From contig NZ_FZNT01000011.1 of NCBI RefSeq assembly GCF_900188235.1, forward strand, positions 62,001 through 126,000: a DNA stretch of 64,000 bases. The letters are read 5' to 3'. The stretch comes from Lutibacter agarilyticus. Lineage in GTDB: Bacteria; Bacteroidota; Bacteroidia; Flavobacteriales; Flavobacteriaceae. Each line of letters begins with the position of its first letter. Within the stretch, counting starts at the first letter, position 1. A program made the translations under genes and the position numbers. The notes under the pieces are model-generated. The model did no database searches and was not told the origin of the DNA. It saw only the letters and a list, made by a program, of their open reading frames with translations. Positions 1 through 10,101 of the stretch are shown piece after piece.

Positions 1-1
1 T

Positions 2-454
2 GAACAAGTTTTTGAAATTGAAAATAAACTATCAATAAAAGCTGCTTGGACTTTAGAGTTGGTTTGTGAGCAACAATTAAATTTACTAGTTCCTTATTTA
101 GCTACTTTTGTAACTAAAATTAACACACTAAAACATGACAGCGCTGTGAGGCCTGCTTCAAAAATTTGTAACTTCTTAGCCATTGCTTACAAAGCAAAAA
201 AAAATCCGCTTATTACTAAAAATTTAACTTCAGAACATATAAACCGTATTATTGAAACAGGTTTTGATTGGATGCTTAGCAACCACAAAGTAGCTACCAA
301 AGCTTATACTATGAATGCCTTATTTTTACTAGGAAAAAACACAGATTGGGCACATCAAGAATTGAAACTTATCCTTGAACAAAATATTCCAAAGGAAAGT
401 GCGGCATATAAAGCACGGGGAAAGATAACTTTAGCACTTATAAACAAAAAATAA
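2..454 (+). CDS. C-terminal part of a helical protein of unknown function
   Basis: The reading frame is open from base 2, so the gene begins outside the window; about 150 residues are visible, ending at a TAA at 452-454. The visible part is rich in Leu, Ala, Lys and Asn and looks wholly alpha-helical, with helix-turn-helix periodicity reminiscent of HEAT-type repeats. No catalytic motif is seen. It lies 58 bases upstream of purB on the same strand, so it may be expressed just ahead of it. Function unknown. Confidence 0.7.
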   Translation, partial: EQVFEIENKLSIKAAWTLELVCEQQLNLLVPYLATFVTKINTLKHDSAVRPASKICNFLAIAYKAKKNPLITKNLTSEHINRIIETGFDWMLSNHKVATKAYTMNALFLLGKNTDWAHQELKLILEQNIPKESAAYKARGKITLALINKK

Positions 455-480
455 ATGTAACAATTATCGGTTAATTTCAT

Positions 481-488
481 TAATTTTG
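481..488 (+). promoter_or_regulatory. putative -7 promoter element of purB
   Basis: TAATTTTG matches the Bacteroidota -7 consensus TAnnTTTG exactly and lies 24 bases before the purB ATG. No clear -33 TTG is found 17-23 bases upstream, so this rests on the -7 box and its position only. Confidence 0.4.
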
Positions 489-512
489 CATTTTTCAACA
501 CAAAACTAACAA

Positions 513-1856
513 ATGGCATTAACAAGTTTAAACGCAATATCTCCAATTGATGGAAGATACAGAAGTAAAGTAGAAAGTTTAAGTCCTTTTTTTTCAGAAG
601 AAGCACTTATTAAATATAGAGTAAAAGTAGAAATTGAATATTTTATTGCATTGTGCGAAATTCCTTTACCACAATTGGAAAATTTTGACAGTTCACTTTT
701 TCCGCAGTTAAGAGCAATTTATATTGATTTTACTTCAGAAGATGCTCAAAAAATAAAAGATATTGAAAGCATCACCAACCACGATGTAAAAGCCGTTGAA
801 TATTTTATTAAAGAAAAATTTGATGCTTTAAACCTACAAGCTTTTAAAGAGTTTATTCACTTTGGATTAACTTCACAAGATATTAATAATACTGCAATTC
901 CATTATCTATTAAAGATTCTTTGGAAGAAGTATATTACCCTTCTTTAGATGAGTTGACTTTGAAGTTAGCTGATTTAGCAGAAGAATGGGATGATGTTCC
1001 TATGTTAGCTCGTACACACGGACAACCAGCTTCTCCAACACGTTTAGGAAAAGAATTGTTTGTTTTTGTTGAAAGAGTAAATCAACAAGTATTGCATTTA
1101 CAGCACACTCCGCATGCTGCAAAATTCGGTGGAGCTACAGGAAATTACAATGCACACAAAGTTGCGTACCCAAACATTGATTGGAAAGCATTTGGAACTC
1201 AATTTGTTGAGGATATTTTAGGTTTACACCACTCTTTCCCAACAACTCAAATTGAACACTACGACCATATGGCTGGTATTTTTGATGCAATGAAACGTAT
1301 CAATACCATTATCATGGATTTAGATAGAGATATATGGACTTATATTTCTAGCAACTATTTCAAACAAAAAATTAAAGCTGGTGAAGTTGGTTCTTCTGCA
1401 ATGCCACATAAAGTAAACCCTATTGATTTTGAAAATTCAGAAGGAAATATTGGAATTGCAAATGCATTGTTTGAGCACTTAGCTGCTAAACTTCCTTTAT
1501 CTCGTTTACAACGTGATTTAACAGATTCTACGGTATTAAGAAATGTAGGTGTTCCTTTTGGACATACATTAATTGCCATTGCTTCTACATTAAAAGGATT
1601 GAATAAGTTACTTATTAACAAAGAAGCCTTTGAACAAGATTTAGAAAATAACTGGGCTGTTGTTGCTGAAGCTATTCAAACAATTTTGCGAAGAGAAGCA
1701 TATCCTAATCCTTATGAAGCTTTAAAAGGGTTGACACGTACTAATGCAAAAATTACGCAAAAATCTATGGCTGATTTTATTGATAGTTTAGAAGTTTCAA
1801 CTGAAATTAAAACTGAATTAAAAGCAATTACACCAAGTAATTACACAGGAATATAA
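513..1856 (+). CDS. purB: adenylosuccinate lyase
   Basis: Cytosolic enzyme of purine synthesis: it splits SAICAR to AICAR plus fumarate and adenylosuccinate to AMP plus fumarate. The 447 residues match the usual length (E. coli PurB has 456). The fumarase/aspartase superfamily motifs are in order: TSQDINNTA near residue 120, ARTHGQPA with the catalytic-region His at 169, and the signature GSSAMPHKVNP from 293, whose Ser295 corresponds to the mobile-loop catalytic Ser. The ATG at 513 follows a good -7 box and opens with the family-typical ISPIDGRY. A small lipoprotein gene follows after 11 bases and may be cotranscribed. Confidence 0.97.
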   Translation: MALTSLNAISPIDGRYRSKVESLSPFFSEEALIKYRVKVEIEYFIALCEIPLPQLENFDSSLFPQLRAIYIDFTSEDAQKIKDIESITNHDVKAVEYFIKEKFDALNLQAFKEFIHFGLTSQDINNTAIPLSIKDSLEEVYYPSLDELTLKLADLAEEWDDVPMLARTHGQPASPTRLGKELFVFVERVNQQVLHLQHTPHAAKFGGATGNYNAHKVAYPNIDWKAFGTQFVEDILGLHHSFPTTQIEHYDHMAGIFDAMKRINTIIMDLDRDIWTYISSNYFKQKIKAGEVGSSAMPHKVNPIDFENSEGNIGIANALFEHLAAKLPLSRLQRDLTDSTVLRNVGVPFGHTLIAIASTLKGLNKLLINKEAFEQDLENNWAVVAEAIQTILRREAYPNPYEALKGLTRTNAKITQKSMADFIDSLEVSTEIKTELKAITPSNYTGI

Positions 1857-1867
1857 ATTAAATAGCT

Positions 1868-2239
1868 ATGAAAAAGATTGTTTTAATATTTTCAATAATT
1901 GTACTAGTTATAAGCTGTAAAGACGAACCTTTAAGCGCTGACCGATTTAAGACGGGAACGTTTGAAATTCCGGCAGGGAAAGGATACGAAAAAACAATTA
2001 TTGTAAGGAAAGACTCTCTTCAAATTGAAACTTATGAAGATAGAATAGATACGCTTTCAATTTCTTGGAAAAACAATTTTAACTATACGTTAAAGATGAT
2101 ACATCCAAAAACAGCTATTGACGAAGATCCTATTCATATTAAAATTACGAATATTGAAAAAAACTCATACGAGTTTGAAGCTGTAATTGGACATTCAAAT
2201 TTTATTCAAAAAGGAGAAATTATTAAAATATTAGATTAA
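1868..2239 (+). CDS. small lipoprotein of unknown function
   Basis: 123 residues. A charged start, a hydrophobic stretch and the lipobox VISC at residues 14-17 indicate signal peptidase II processing and lipidation at Cys17, so it should sit in the cytoplasmic or outer membrane facing the periplasm. The mature part has alternating hydrophobic and charged residues suggesting a small beta-rich domain. No enzyme motif is visible. It is placed tightly between purB (11 bases) and the TerC-family gene (3 bases), an arrangement suggesting cotranscription. I do not recognise a function. Confidence 0.8.
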   Translation: MKKIVLIFSIIVLVISCKDEPLSADRFKTGTFEIPAGKGYEKTIIVRKDSLQIETYEDRIDTLSISWKNNFNYTLKMIHPKTAIDEDPIHIKITNIEKNSYEFEAVIGHSNFIQKGEIIKILD

Positions 2240-2242
2240 GCT

Positions 2243-3097
2243 ATGGAGATTTTTTTACAAGCCTCTACGTGGATTGCGTTATTGACGCTAATTTTTTTAG
2301 AAATTGTATTAGGTATAGACAATATTGTATTTATATCTATAGTTTCTAACAAACTTGAAGAAAAAGACAGACCAAAAGCACGTAACATTGGCTTGTTATT
2401 GGCTATGGTTTTTAGAATAGCACTACTGTTTGGTATTTCATGGGTGCTAAAATTACAAAGTGTTTTATTTGAAATTAATACATCTTGGCTACAAGCAGGA
2501 ATTACAGGTCAAAGTTTAATAATTATAGCTGGTGGTGTATTTCTACTTTACAAAAGTGTTGCTGAAATTCACCACAAATTAGAAGGTGAGGAAGAAGGTA
2601 CAAAAGCAAAAGCGAGCAAAACTATTTCAAGTGCTATTGTTCAAATTGTGATGCTAGATTTAGTATTTTCATTTGACAGTATTTTAACAGCTATTGGGTT
2701 GGTAAGTTTTGATGCTACTCCTGTAGGTTTTGGTTATTTTGGCGGAATGTCAATCATAATTATTGCCATTATTGTATCCATTATCGTTATGCTCATATTC
2801 GCAGGCCCTGTAAGTCAGTTTGTAAATGAGCATCCAACTATTCAGATTTTAGGCTTGTCGTTTTTATTACTAATTGGTGTTATGTTATTGGCCGAAGGTT
2901 CGCATTTAGCCCATTTTGAATTTTTCGGAAATCCTGTTCATAGCATTCCAAAAGGATATTTGTACTTTGCAATTTTCTTCTCTTTGTTCGTTGAATTTAT
3001 CAATTTAAAAATGAAGAAAAGAAAAAACCCTGTAAAGCTTCATAATGCAACAATTGTTGACGAAAAGCTAAAGGACCGTAATTTATTAGATAAATAA
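2243..3097 (+). CDS. TerC/Alx-family integral membrane protein
   Basis: 284 residues with about seven to nine hydrophobic helices. The family hallmarks are the acidic motif in the first helix (FLEIVLGIDNIVF, residues about 18-30) and a repeated one in the middle (LDLVFSFDSILTAIG, near residues 137-151). The family includes TerC of tellurite-resistance loci and Alx, linked in other bacteria to manganese export and metalation of exported proteins; the substrate here is not shown by sequence. It begins 3 bases after the lipoprotein stop. No tellurite-resistance neighbours are present, so a housekeeping metal role is more likely (inference). Confidence 0.9.
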   Translation: MEIFLQASTWIALLTLIFLEIVLGIDNIVFISIVSNKLEEKDRPKARNIGLLLAMVFRIALLFGISWVLKLQSVLFEINTSWLQAGITGQSLIIIAGGVFLLYKSVAEIHHKLEGEEEGTKAKASKTISSAIVQIVMLDLVFSFDSILTAIGLVSFDATPVGFGYFGGMSIIIIAIIVSIIVMLIFAGPVSQFVNEHPTIQILGLSFLLLIGVMLLAEGSHLAHFEFFGNPVHSIPKGYLYFAIFFSLFVEFINLKMKKRKNPVKLHNATIVDEKLKDRNLLDK

Positions 3098-3132
3098 TCA
3101 CGTTTTTATTCTTAAAATAGAACTTAATTAAA

Positions 3133-4176
3133 ATGAATTTAAAAGACACTAAAACAACAAACACCTTGCTATTGATAATAGTAATACCGCTTGTTTTTTA
3201 TATTTTGAAAATATTATCTTTTATTTTTATTCCGCTGATTGCTTCTATGTTTATTGCGCTCATTTTTTTACCATTGATGAGATGGTTTAATAAACGACAT
3301 GTACCGAAATTCATAAGCATCTTTGTAATCTTAATTATTTTCGGACTTATTTTTAAAATTAGTGGAGAATTAATTAAACTATCTAGCAAGGAGCTAATGG
3401 CTGTTGATACTGCTTTCTTAGATAGTGCTAAATTAAAGCTAACCAATCTAATCGTAGCTGTACATCAATTTTTTGGTATAGAATATATGGCAGACGGTAA
3501 ATCTGTTTTTTCGAATTTTATTCAAGGTGAAGACATTTCAAAAAACTTTGGAACAACGTTAGATTTTATTAGAAAAACGCTAACAATGACTTTAATGACC
3601 GCTTTTTTTGTGGTTTTATGGCTCGCTGAATCTATCAATTTTGAAAAACTACTAAACAATACCATATTAAAGCAAAAATATGCTTCTGTAAAAACGTTTA
3701 TGAAAATTGAAAAGGATTTAATTAAATTTATTAAAGTTAAAATTCTTGTTAGTTTATTTACGGGTATAGGAATAGGCTTGGCGTGCGTATTTTTTGATGT
3801 AAAATTCCCTATTTTTTGGGGCTTATTTGCATTTTTAATTAATTTTGTACAAATGATTGGTTCTTTTATATCAGTCATTTTATTAGCCATTTTTGCATTT
3901 ATACAATTAGATCCCACAAGCACTTTGTTCTTTTTTGTATTAAGTATTACGGGGGTTCAAGTGCTATTTGGAGGTGTTTTAGAACCAGTTTTTATGGGAA
4001 AATCCTTTTCTATAAATATTATTACAATTTTAGTAATGCTAATGCTTTGGGGCTATATTTGGGGAATCCCAGGACTTATTATGGCAATACCTTTAACTGT
4101 GTTTATTAAAATTATCTTAGAGCAAAACCCTAAAACAAAACTGTTTGCGGGTTTCTTAAGTGGCAAACAACAGTAA
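3133..4176 (+). CDS. AI-2E family transporter (UPF0118/PerM-like)
   Basis: 347-residue multi-pass membrane protein with paired N-terminal helices, a soluble middle segment (about residues 75-140) and a C-terminal block of helices, the layout of the AI-2E exporter family. The conserved late region near PVFMGKSFSIN and the glycine-rich GYIWGIPGLIMAIPL before the last helix are typical. Family members export autoinducer-2 or act as Na+/H+ antiporters; the substrate cannot be told here. It follows the TerC-family gene by 35 bases on the same strand. Confidence 0.88.
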   Translation: MNLKDTKTTNTLLLIIVIPLVFYILKILSFIFIPLIASMFIALIFLPLMRWFNKRHVPKFISIFVILIIFGLIFKISGELIKLSSKELMAVDTAFLDSAKLKLTNLIVAVHQFFGIEYMADGKSVFSNFIQGEDISKNFGTTLDFIRKTLTMTLMTAFFVVLWLAESINFEKLLNNTILKQKYASVKTFMKIEKDLIKFIKVKILVSLFTGIGIGLACVFFDVKFPIFWGLFAFLINFVQMIGSFISVILLAIFAFIQLDPTSTLFFFVLSITGVQVLFGGVLEPVFMGKSFSINIITILVMLMLWGYIWGIPGLIMAIPLTVFIKIILEQNPKTKLFAGFLSGKQQ

Positions 4177-4272
4177 AAATTTCACTCTTTTAAAAGCTAT
4201 AAAACAAAATTAAAGTTATAAATGTTACATAACACTGTAATGTTTATGACGATTCGGGCAACTTCCCTCAGC

Positions 4273-4280
4273 TACTTTTG
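4273..4280 (+). promoter_or_regulatory. putative -7 promoter element of the RND efflux operon
   Basis: TACTTTTG fits TAnnTTTG and lies 24 bases before the ATG at 4305 in a 128-base gap that separates the efflux genes from the upstream permease. No convincing -33 TTG is present at the normal distance. Confidence 0.4.
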
Positions 4281-4304
4281 TATTGAACTAAAAAAATACA
4301 AAAA

Positions 4305-5618
4305 ATGATGCGAAGTAAACTCACTATCTTATTTACATATTTATTGGTTAGCTTTTCAACAATAAATGCACAACAAGAAATTTCTACTTCTTTAGATGCT
4401 ATTTTAACAAAAGCGGCTAAAAATAACTTTACCAATAAAATTTCTGATGAAGATTTAAATGCCGCAAAAGCAGCGTACAATCAAACAAAATCGGTTTTTT
4501 TGCCAAACATTAATGTTTCATATTCAGGAATTGCAACTACCAATCCGTTAATGGCATTTGGTTCAAAATTAAATCAAGGAATTTTAACTGCTGCAGACTT
4601 CAACCCAGATTTGCTAAACGATCCTGATAACACTACAAATTTCGCAACAAAATTTGAAATTGAACAACCTATATTTAATATGGATGGTTTTCATATGCGT
4701 AAAGCGGCGCGTTCAAAAATGAATGCGGTTGAACTACAATCGTTAAGAACAAAAGATTATATGGCTTTAGAAGTTACAAAAGCCTATATGCAATTGCAAT
4801 TAGCTTATAAAGCTGTTGAAGTATTAGAAACTGCAAAAGCTGCTGCACTAGCCAACAAAAAAATAGCTGATAATAACTTCAAACAAGGTTATGTACAAAA
4901 AGCCGATGTGTTATTGGTTGACATTCATGTGACTGAAGTTGAAAATCAGTTACAAAACGCAAAAAGTAATATTAAAAATGCTTCAGATTATGTACATCAT
5001 TTAATTGGTGAAACTAGTGAAGGTATTTTAAAACCATCTGACATTTTAAATGCTGAACTAGATTTAAACTTGTATAACGCAACATTTTCTAATGAAAGAA
5101 GTGACATAATTGCGATGGAAGAAAGCTCAAACGCTTATAACCATATGTACAAAGCTTCAAAAATGGGGTATGTCCCAAGGTTAAATGCCTTCGGAAGTTA
5201 TGAAATGTATGACAAAGATATTTTTCAGGTAAACTCTGGTGGTTATTTAGTAGGCGCCCAATTGTCTTGGAATGTTTTTGAAGGTTATAAAAGAGTTGGA
5301 GAAACTCAAAAAACGAAAGCTGAATTTAACAAAGCTTCTATTAATTATGATGCCTACAAAAGTAAAAGTGAATTAGAATTTAACAAAGCTAAGCGTCAGT
5401 TAAAAGATGCTGAAAATACCTTACACTTAACAAATTCAGCCGTTGAACAAGCAAATGAAGCTTTAAGAATTAGAACCAACAGATTTGAACAAGGGTTGGA
5501 AAAATCTTCAGATTTATTAAATTCTGAAACACAATATTTACAAAAACAACTAGCATATTTACAAACCGTTTTTAACTACAATTTCACCAAAGCTTACGTG
5601 GAATTTTTAACTAAATAA
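4305..5618 (+). CDS. TolC-family outer membrane efflux protein
   Basis: 437 residues. A signal peptide with a likely cut after INA (about residue 23) leads into two repeated long-helix regions rich in Ala, Gln, Asn and Lys, as in the alpha-barrel channels of the outer membrane. The second half contains the usual GAQLSWNVFEGYKR strand before the last coiled coil, and GLEKSSDLLNSE is close to the family C-terminal pattern. Two ATG codons stand in tandem at 4305 and 4308; the first is taken. It is the first gene of a three-gene efflux operon: the adaptor follows after 24 bases. Confidence 0.93.
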   Translation: MMRSKLTILFTYLLVSFSTINAQQEISTSLDAILTKAAKNNFTNKISDEDLNAAKAAYNQTKSVFLPNINVSYSGIATTNPLMAFGSKLNQGILTAADFNPDLLNDPDNTTNFATKFEIEQPIFNMDGFHMRKAARSKMNAVELQSLRTKDYMALEVTKAYMQLQLAYKAVEVLETAKAAALANKKIADNNFKQGYVQKADVLLVDIHVTEVENQLQNAKSNIKNASDYVHHLIGETSEGILKPSDILNAELDLNLYNATFSNERSDIIAMEESSNAYNHMYKASKMGYVPRLNAFGSYEMYDKDIFQVNSGGYLVGAQLSWNVFEGYKRVGETQKTKAEFNKASINYDAYKSKSELEFNKAKRQLKDAENTLHLTNSAVEQANEALRIRTNRFEQGLEKSSDLLNSETQYLQKQLAYLQTVFNYNFTKAYVEFLTK

Positions 5619-5642
5619 ATTACTACACTAAATTTATACAAC

Positions 5643-6713
5643 ATGAAAAATATTACAAAAATAATAGCTATTGCGACTTTAATTTTTATGACAAGTTGTG
5701 GAGAAGATAAAAAAGAAACAGTTGACAACAGACCTACTGTAAATGTAAAAGTAAGTACTCCTTCTTCTGAAAACGGAAATTTTATTACCGCGAGTGGTAA
5801 AATTGAAGCCGTACAAAATGCAAATATCAGTACTAGATTGATGGGGTATGTAAACAACATTCCTGTAAACGTTGGCGACAAAGTTTCAAAAGGGCAACTT
5901 TTAATTAGTATTAATAGTGCTGATATTACAGCACAAAAAGGACAAGTTGATGCCGCTATTATTGAAGCAACTGCTGCCTTAAAAAATGCTGAGAAAGATT
6001 ACAATCGCTATAAAATATTATTTGCTGATAGCAGTGCTTCACAAAAAGAACTAGATGATATGACTGCCAATTACGATATGGCAAAAGCGCGCTTAGAAGC
6101 AGCAAATCAACAAAAAAAACAAGTAAATGCGCAATTATCTTATTCAAACATCACTGCCCCTTTTAGCGGAATTGTAACTGGAAAATACATTAACAAAGGA
6201 GATATGGCAAATCCAGGAATGCCTTTGTTGAGCATTGAAACTCCTGGTAATTTTCAAGTAATTGCAATGGTTCCTGAATCACAAATTACTCAAATAAGTG
6301 AAGGAATTAAAGTAAATATTCAAGTAAAGTCTATCAACCAAATTGTAACTGGTAAAGTTACCGAAGTTAGTTCTTCAACCAAAAATACAGGCGGACAATA
6401 TTTAGTGAAAATTGAATTAGACAAAACCAATGTTAATTTACTTTCAGGAATGTTTACATCAGTACATTTTCCTGTAGAAAAAACAAATGAAACAGCTCCG
6501 GTATTAATTGCAACTTCAGCTATAGTTACAAGAGGAGAGTTAAACGGAGTTTATGTAGTTAGCCAAAGCAATACTGCATTATTACGTTGGTTGCGTTTAG
6601 GCCGTGTGTATGGAGATCAAATTGAAGTGTTGTCTGGCTTGTCTTCAAACGAACAATACATATTAACCGCTGAAAGCAAATTAGTGAACGGTGCAAAACT
6701 TAACATTCAATAA
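5643..6713 (+). CDS. RND efflux periplasmic adaptor (membrane fusion) lipoprotein
   Basis: 356 residues. The lipobox near residues 16-19 (MTSC) predicts lipidation and inner-membrane anchoring. The HlyD/AcrA order is visible: a first lipoyl half with GDKVSKGQLL (about residues 79-88), a coiled hairpin rich in Ala, Lys and Gln (about 100-160), the second lipoyl half (ITAPFSGIVTGKYI, about 170-183) and a beta-barrel with a membrane-proximal domain. It should link the pump encoded 2 bases downstream to the TolC-like channel encoded upstream. Substrate unknown. Confidence 0.94.
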   Translation: MKNITKIIAIATLIFMTSCGEDKKETVDNRPTVNVKVSTPSSENGNFITASGKIEAVQNANISTRLMGYVNNIPVNVGDKVSKGQLLISINSADITAQKGQVDAAIIEATAALKNAEKDYNRYKILFADSSASQKELDDMTANYDMAKARLEAANQQKKQVNAQLSYSNITAPFSGIVTGKYINKGDMANPGMPLLSIETPGNFQVIAMVPESQITQISEGIKVNIQVKSINQIVTGKVTEVSSSTKNTGGQYLVKIELDKTNVNLLSGMFTSVHFPVEKTNETAPVLIATSAIVTRGELNGVYVVSQSNTALLRWLRLGRVYGDQIEVLSGLSSNEQYILTAESKLVNGAKLNIQ

Positions 6714-6715
6714 TT

Positions 6716-9700
6716 ATGAAGGAAGGATTAGCTGGTAGTATTGCCAAAGTATTTATAAATTCAAAATTAACTATTTTACTAATGGTCATGTTTATGGTGA
6801 TTGGAGTGTATAGTTCATTTTTGATACCAAGAGAAGAAGAACCTCAAATTGATGTACCAATTGCTGACATTTTTGTGAGCTATCCAGGTGCAAGTCCGCA
6901 AGAGGTAGAATCTAGAGTTATAAAACCTTTAGAAAAAATAGTTTCGAACATTAAAGGAATTGAGTACGTATACTCTACTTCAATGAACGAACAAGCTATG
7001 TTAATTGTGCAATTTTATGTGGGTGAAGATATTGAGCGCTCGTTTGTAAAATTATACAATGAAATTATGAAGCATATGGATCAAATGCCGCAAGGTGTTT
7101 CCATTCCTTTAGTAAAAACAAGAGCTATTGACGATGTTCCTATGTTAGCCTTAACGTTATGGAGCGAAACCTATGATGACTATCAATTAAAACAAGTTGC
7201 CAACGAGTTAACAAGTGAAATTGAAAAAATAAACGACGTTGCTATTACCAAAAAAATTGGAGGAAGAAACCGTCAGGTTCGTGTGGTGTTAGACAAAGAT
7301 AAAATGGCTGAAAGTGGCTTGGATATGTTGAGTATTACTCAAAAGATTCAGGCAAACAATCAACAATTAAATTCAGGAAGCTTTGATAACAATAATACTG
7401 AATATTTAGTAAATACTGGAAATTTTTTAAGCACTATTGAAGATGTTGAAAATTTAGTAGTTGGCGTACAAGAAAATCAGCCAATTTATTTAAAACAAAT
7501 TGCTAGTATTACTGATGGACCTGAAATCCCAAAAGAATATGTATCTTTTGGTTACGGAAAAGCAAACAAATTATCAGAAACCTATACTTCTGAATATCCT
7601 GCAGTAACTATTTCAATAGGAAAACGAAAAGGTGCTGATGCAATGAAAATTTCAGAAAAAATCTTAGGAAAAGTAGCGTACTTAAAACAAGATTTATTAC
7701 CTGATGATGTGCATATGACCGTGACTCGTAACTACGGAGAAACAGCATCACACAAAGTTTCAGAGTTATTAATGCACTTAATTGGCTCAATTTTAGCGGT
7801 AACAATTGTGGTAATGTTGGCAATGGGCTGGCGTGGAGGATTGGTTGTTTTCTTATCAGTTCCTATTACATTTGCTATGACGTTGTTTAGCTATTATATG
7901 CTAGATTACACCTTAAACCGTATTACATTATTTGCCTTGGTTTTTGTAACGGGTATTGTGGTTGATGATAGTATTATTATTGCCGAAAATATGCATAGGC
8001 ATTTTAAAATGAAACGATTGCCTTTTAAACAGGCTGCTTTATACGCTATTAATGAAGTTGGAAATCCTACAATTTTAGCAACATTTACAGTAATTGCATC
8101 TGTATTACCAATGGCATTTGTATCTGGTTTAATGGGGCCTTATATGAGTCCGATGCCAATTGGAGCTTCAATCGCTATGATTATTTCATTATTTGTAGCT
8201 TTAACAATTACACCTTATTTAGGATACTATATTTTAAGAGAAAAAGAAACACAAGAAGATAAAGAAGAAAAAGGTTTAGAAACTACCTTAATTTTTAAGA
8301 TTTACAATAAGTTTGAAAAACCTTTAATTGAAAACAAGGCAAAACGTTGGGGATTCTTAGGTTTTACATTTGTACTATTATTAGGTTCAATGGCATTATT
8401 TTACACCAAAGGTGTGGCTGTAAAAATGTTACCGTTTGATAATAAAAACGAATTTCAAGTAGTGGTTGATATGCCTGAAGGAAGTACTTTAGAAAATACC
8501 TCTGCAGTTACGCGTGAAATTGCAAACTACCTTTCGCAAAGACCTGAAGTTGATAATTACCAAAGTTTTGTAGGAACCTCTGCTCCTATTACATTTAACG
8601 GTTTGGTTCGTCATTACGATTTACGTGGAGGCTCTAATATGGCTGATATTCAAGTGAATTTAATCGATAAATCACAACGATCAGAGCAAAGTCACGATGT
8701 CGCTAAAAAACTAAGAGCCGATATTCAAGCTATAGGAAAGCGTTTTAACGCCAATGTGAAATTGGTTGAAGTTCCGCCAGGGCCACCAGTATTATCAACA
8801 ATTGTTGCTGAGGTTTATGGTCCTGATTATAATGAGCAAATTAAAATAGCGAAACAATTACAAAACATTGTGGCTACTACTGATGATATTGTAGATGTTG
8901 ATGACATGGTTGAAGCAGATCAAACAGAGTATAATTTTGTGGTAGATAAAGAAAAAGCAATGTTAAATGGTGTAGCTCCTCAACAAATTGTTGCAACGTT
9001 AAAAATGGCATTGTCTGAACAACCTATTTCAACATTGTATAACGAAGCTTCAAACGATCAAATTGGATTGGTATTGGCTTTGGATGAAAAAGAAAAATCA
9101 TCTATCAACGATATAAAACAAGTAAAAGTTATTTCGCAAATGGGAATGGCAATTCCTATTGGAGATTTAATTAAAGTTGAGGAAAAAATTAGAGAAAAAT
9201 CTATTTTCCGTAAAAACCAAAAACGTGTGGTGTATGTAATTGCAGATATGGCAGGTACATTAGAAAGTCCGGTGTATGGTATTTTAAATATGAGCGATCG
9301 TTTAGATGAAATTTCAGTTCCGGCTGGTTATCAATTAAACGAAGAATTCAACCAACAACCAGAAAATGAAGATGACTACACGATAAAATGGGATGGTGAA
9401 TGGCAAATTACTTATGAAGTTTTTAGAGATTTAGGAGCTGCTTTTGCCATTGCAATATTTGTAATTTACTTACTAATTGTAGGTTGGTTCCAAAACTTTA
9501 AAGCGCCACTTGTTATGTTGGTTGCCATTCCACTATCAATGGTTGGAATTATGCTAGGGCACTGGATTTTAGGCGCATTCTTTACGGCGACTTCAATGAT
9601 TGGTGTTATTGCTTTAGCTGGTATTATGGTGCGAAACTCAGTATTACTTATCGACTTTATTGAATTGAGGTTAGAAGATGGCGTTCCGTTAAAACAAGCC

Positions 9701-9913
9701 GTTATTGAAGCAGGAGCCGTTAGAACTACACCTATTTTATTAACAGCTGGAACGGTTGTAATTGGAGCATTTGTAATCTTGTTTGACCCTATTTTTCAAG
9801 GATTGGCAATTTCATTAATGGGTGGTACAATTACAGCAACCATATTAACATTATTGGTAGTTCCATTGGTGTATTATATGACTGAAAAACATAAATACGA
9901 GGATAGAAAGTAA
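6716..9913 (+). CDS. RND-family efflux pump, inner membrane subunit
   Basis: 1065 residues, the usual size. The duplicated RND plan is clear: a first helix after the N-terminus, a large periplasmic loop (about residues 35-340), a block of helices, a second periplasmic loop from about 560 and a final helix block. The proton-relay helix 4 has GIVVDDSIIIAEN near residue 418 with the paired Asp residues expected of proton-driven pumps. EEEPQIDVP after helix 1 resembles hydrophobe/multidrug-type RND proteins; metal-exporter signatures were not recognised. It starts 2 bases after the adaptor stop, so translation is probably coupled. Confidence 0.95.
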   Translation: MKEGLAGSIAKVFINSKLTILLMVMFMVIGVYSSFLIPREEEPQIDVPIADIFVSYPGASPQEVESRVIKPLEKIVSNIKGIEYVYSTSMNEQAMLIVQFYVGEDIERSFVKLYNEIMKHMDQMPQGVSIPLVKTRAIDDVPMLALTLWSETYDDYQLKQVANELTSEIEKINDVAITKKIGGRNRQVRVVLDKDKMAESGLDMLSITQKIQANNQQLNSGSFDNNNTEYLVNTGNFLSTIEDVENLVVGVQENQPIYLKQIASITDGPEIPKEYVSFGYGKANKLSETYTSEYPAVTISIGKRKGADAMKISEKILGKVAYLKQDLLPDDVHMTVTRNYGETASHKVSELLMHLIGSILAVTIVVMLAMGWRGGLVVFLSVPITFAMTLFSYYMLDYTLNRITLFALVFVTGIVVDDSIIIAENMHRHFKMKRLPFKQAALYAINEVGNPTILATFTVIASVLPMAFVSGLMGPYMSPMPIGASIAMIISLFVALTITPYLGYYILREKETQEDKEEKGLETTLIFKIYNKFEKPLIENKAKRWGFLGFTFVLLLGSMALFYTKGVAVKMLPFDNKNEFQVVVDMPEGSTLENTSAVTREIANYLSQRPEVDNYQSFVGTSAPITFNGLVRHYDLRGGSNMADIQVNLIDKSQRSEQSHDVAKKLRADIQAIGKRFNANVKLVEVPPGPPVLSTIVAEVYGPDYNEQIKIAKQLQNIVATTDDIVDVDDMVEADQTEYNFVVDKEKAMLNGVAPQQIVATLKMALSEQPISTLYNEASNDQIGLVLALDEKEKSSINDIKQVKVISQMGMAIPIGDLIKVEEKIREKSIFRKNQKRVVYVIADMAGTLESPVYGILNMSDRLDEISVPAGYQLNEEFNQQPENEDDYTIKWDGEWQITYEVFRDLGAAFAIAIFVIYLLIVGWFQNFKAPLVMLVAIPLSMVGIMLGHWILGAFFTATSMIGVIALAGIMVRNSVLLIDFIELRLEDGVPLKQAVIEAGAVRTTPILLTAGTVVIGAFVILFDPIFQGLAISLMGGTITATILTLLVVPLVYYMTEKHKYEDRK

Positions 9914-9925
9914 AAGTTAATTGTT

Positions 9926-10061
9926 ATTCTGAACAGCAAAAGATGGTTCTCAATTGTTCAGAATGACAAATTATAAAAAGTTCGTCAACCTTAACTTGTT
10001 TCAGGTTCTCACAAAAATTAGATGCCAATATCATGAGATTCTGAAACAAGTTCAGAATGAC
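9926..10061 (+). repeat. two diverged palindromic repeats
   Basis: Two inverted repeats lie between the pump gene and the next small gene: ATTCTGAAC at 9926-9934 with GTTCAGAAT at 9956-9964, and AACTTGTTTCAG at 9993-10004 with CTGAAACAAGTT at 10041-10052. Both are outlying, looser members of the 28-base palindrome family abundant at 26.8-28.2 kb: right arms are followed by TGAC, and TTCTCA/GAGATTC motifs occur between the arms. No T-run follows, so they are poor intrinsic terminators. Confidence 0.6.
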
Positions 10062-10101
10062 GTTTAAAAAAGCATAGCATTATTCACCTAAACACCTAAA
10101 A

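Noticed and set aside
2243-3097. Tellurite resistance operon
   Set aside because: Only a TerC-family protein is present; terZABDE genes are absent, and the family has wider metal-related roles.
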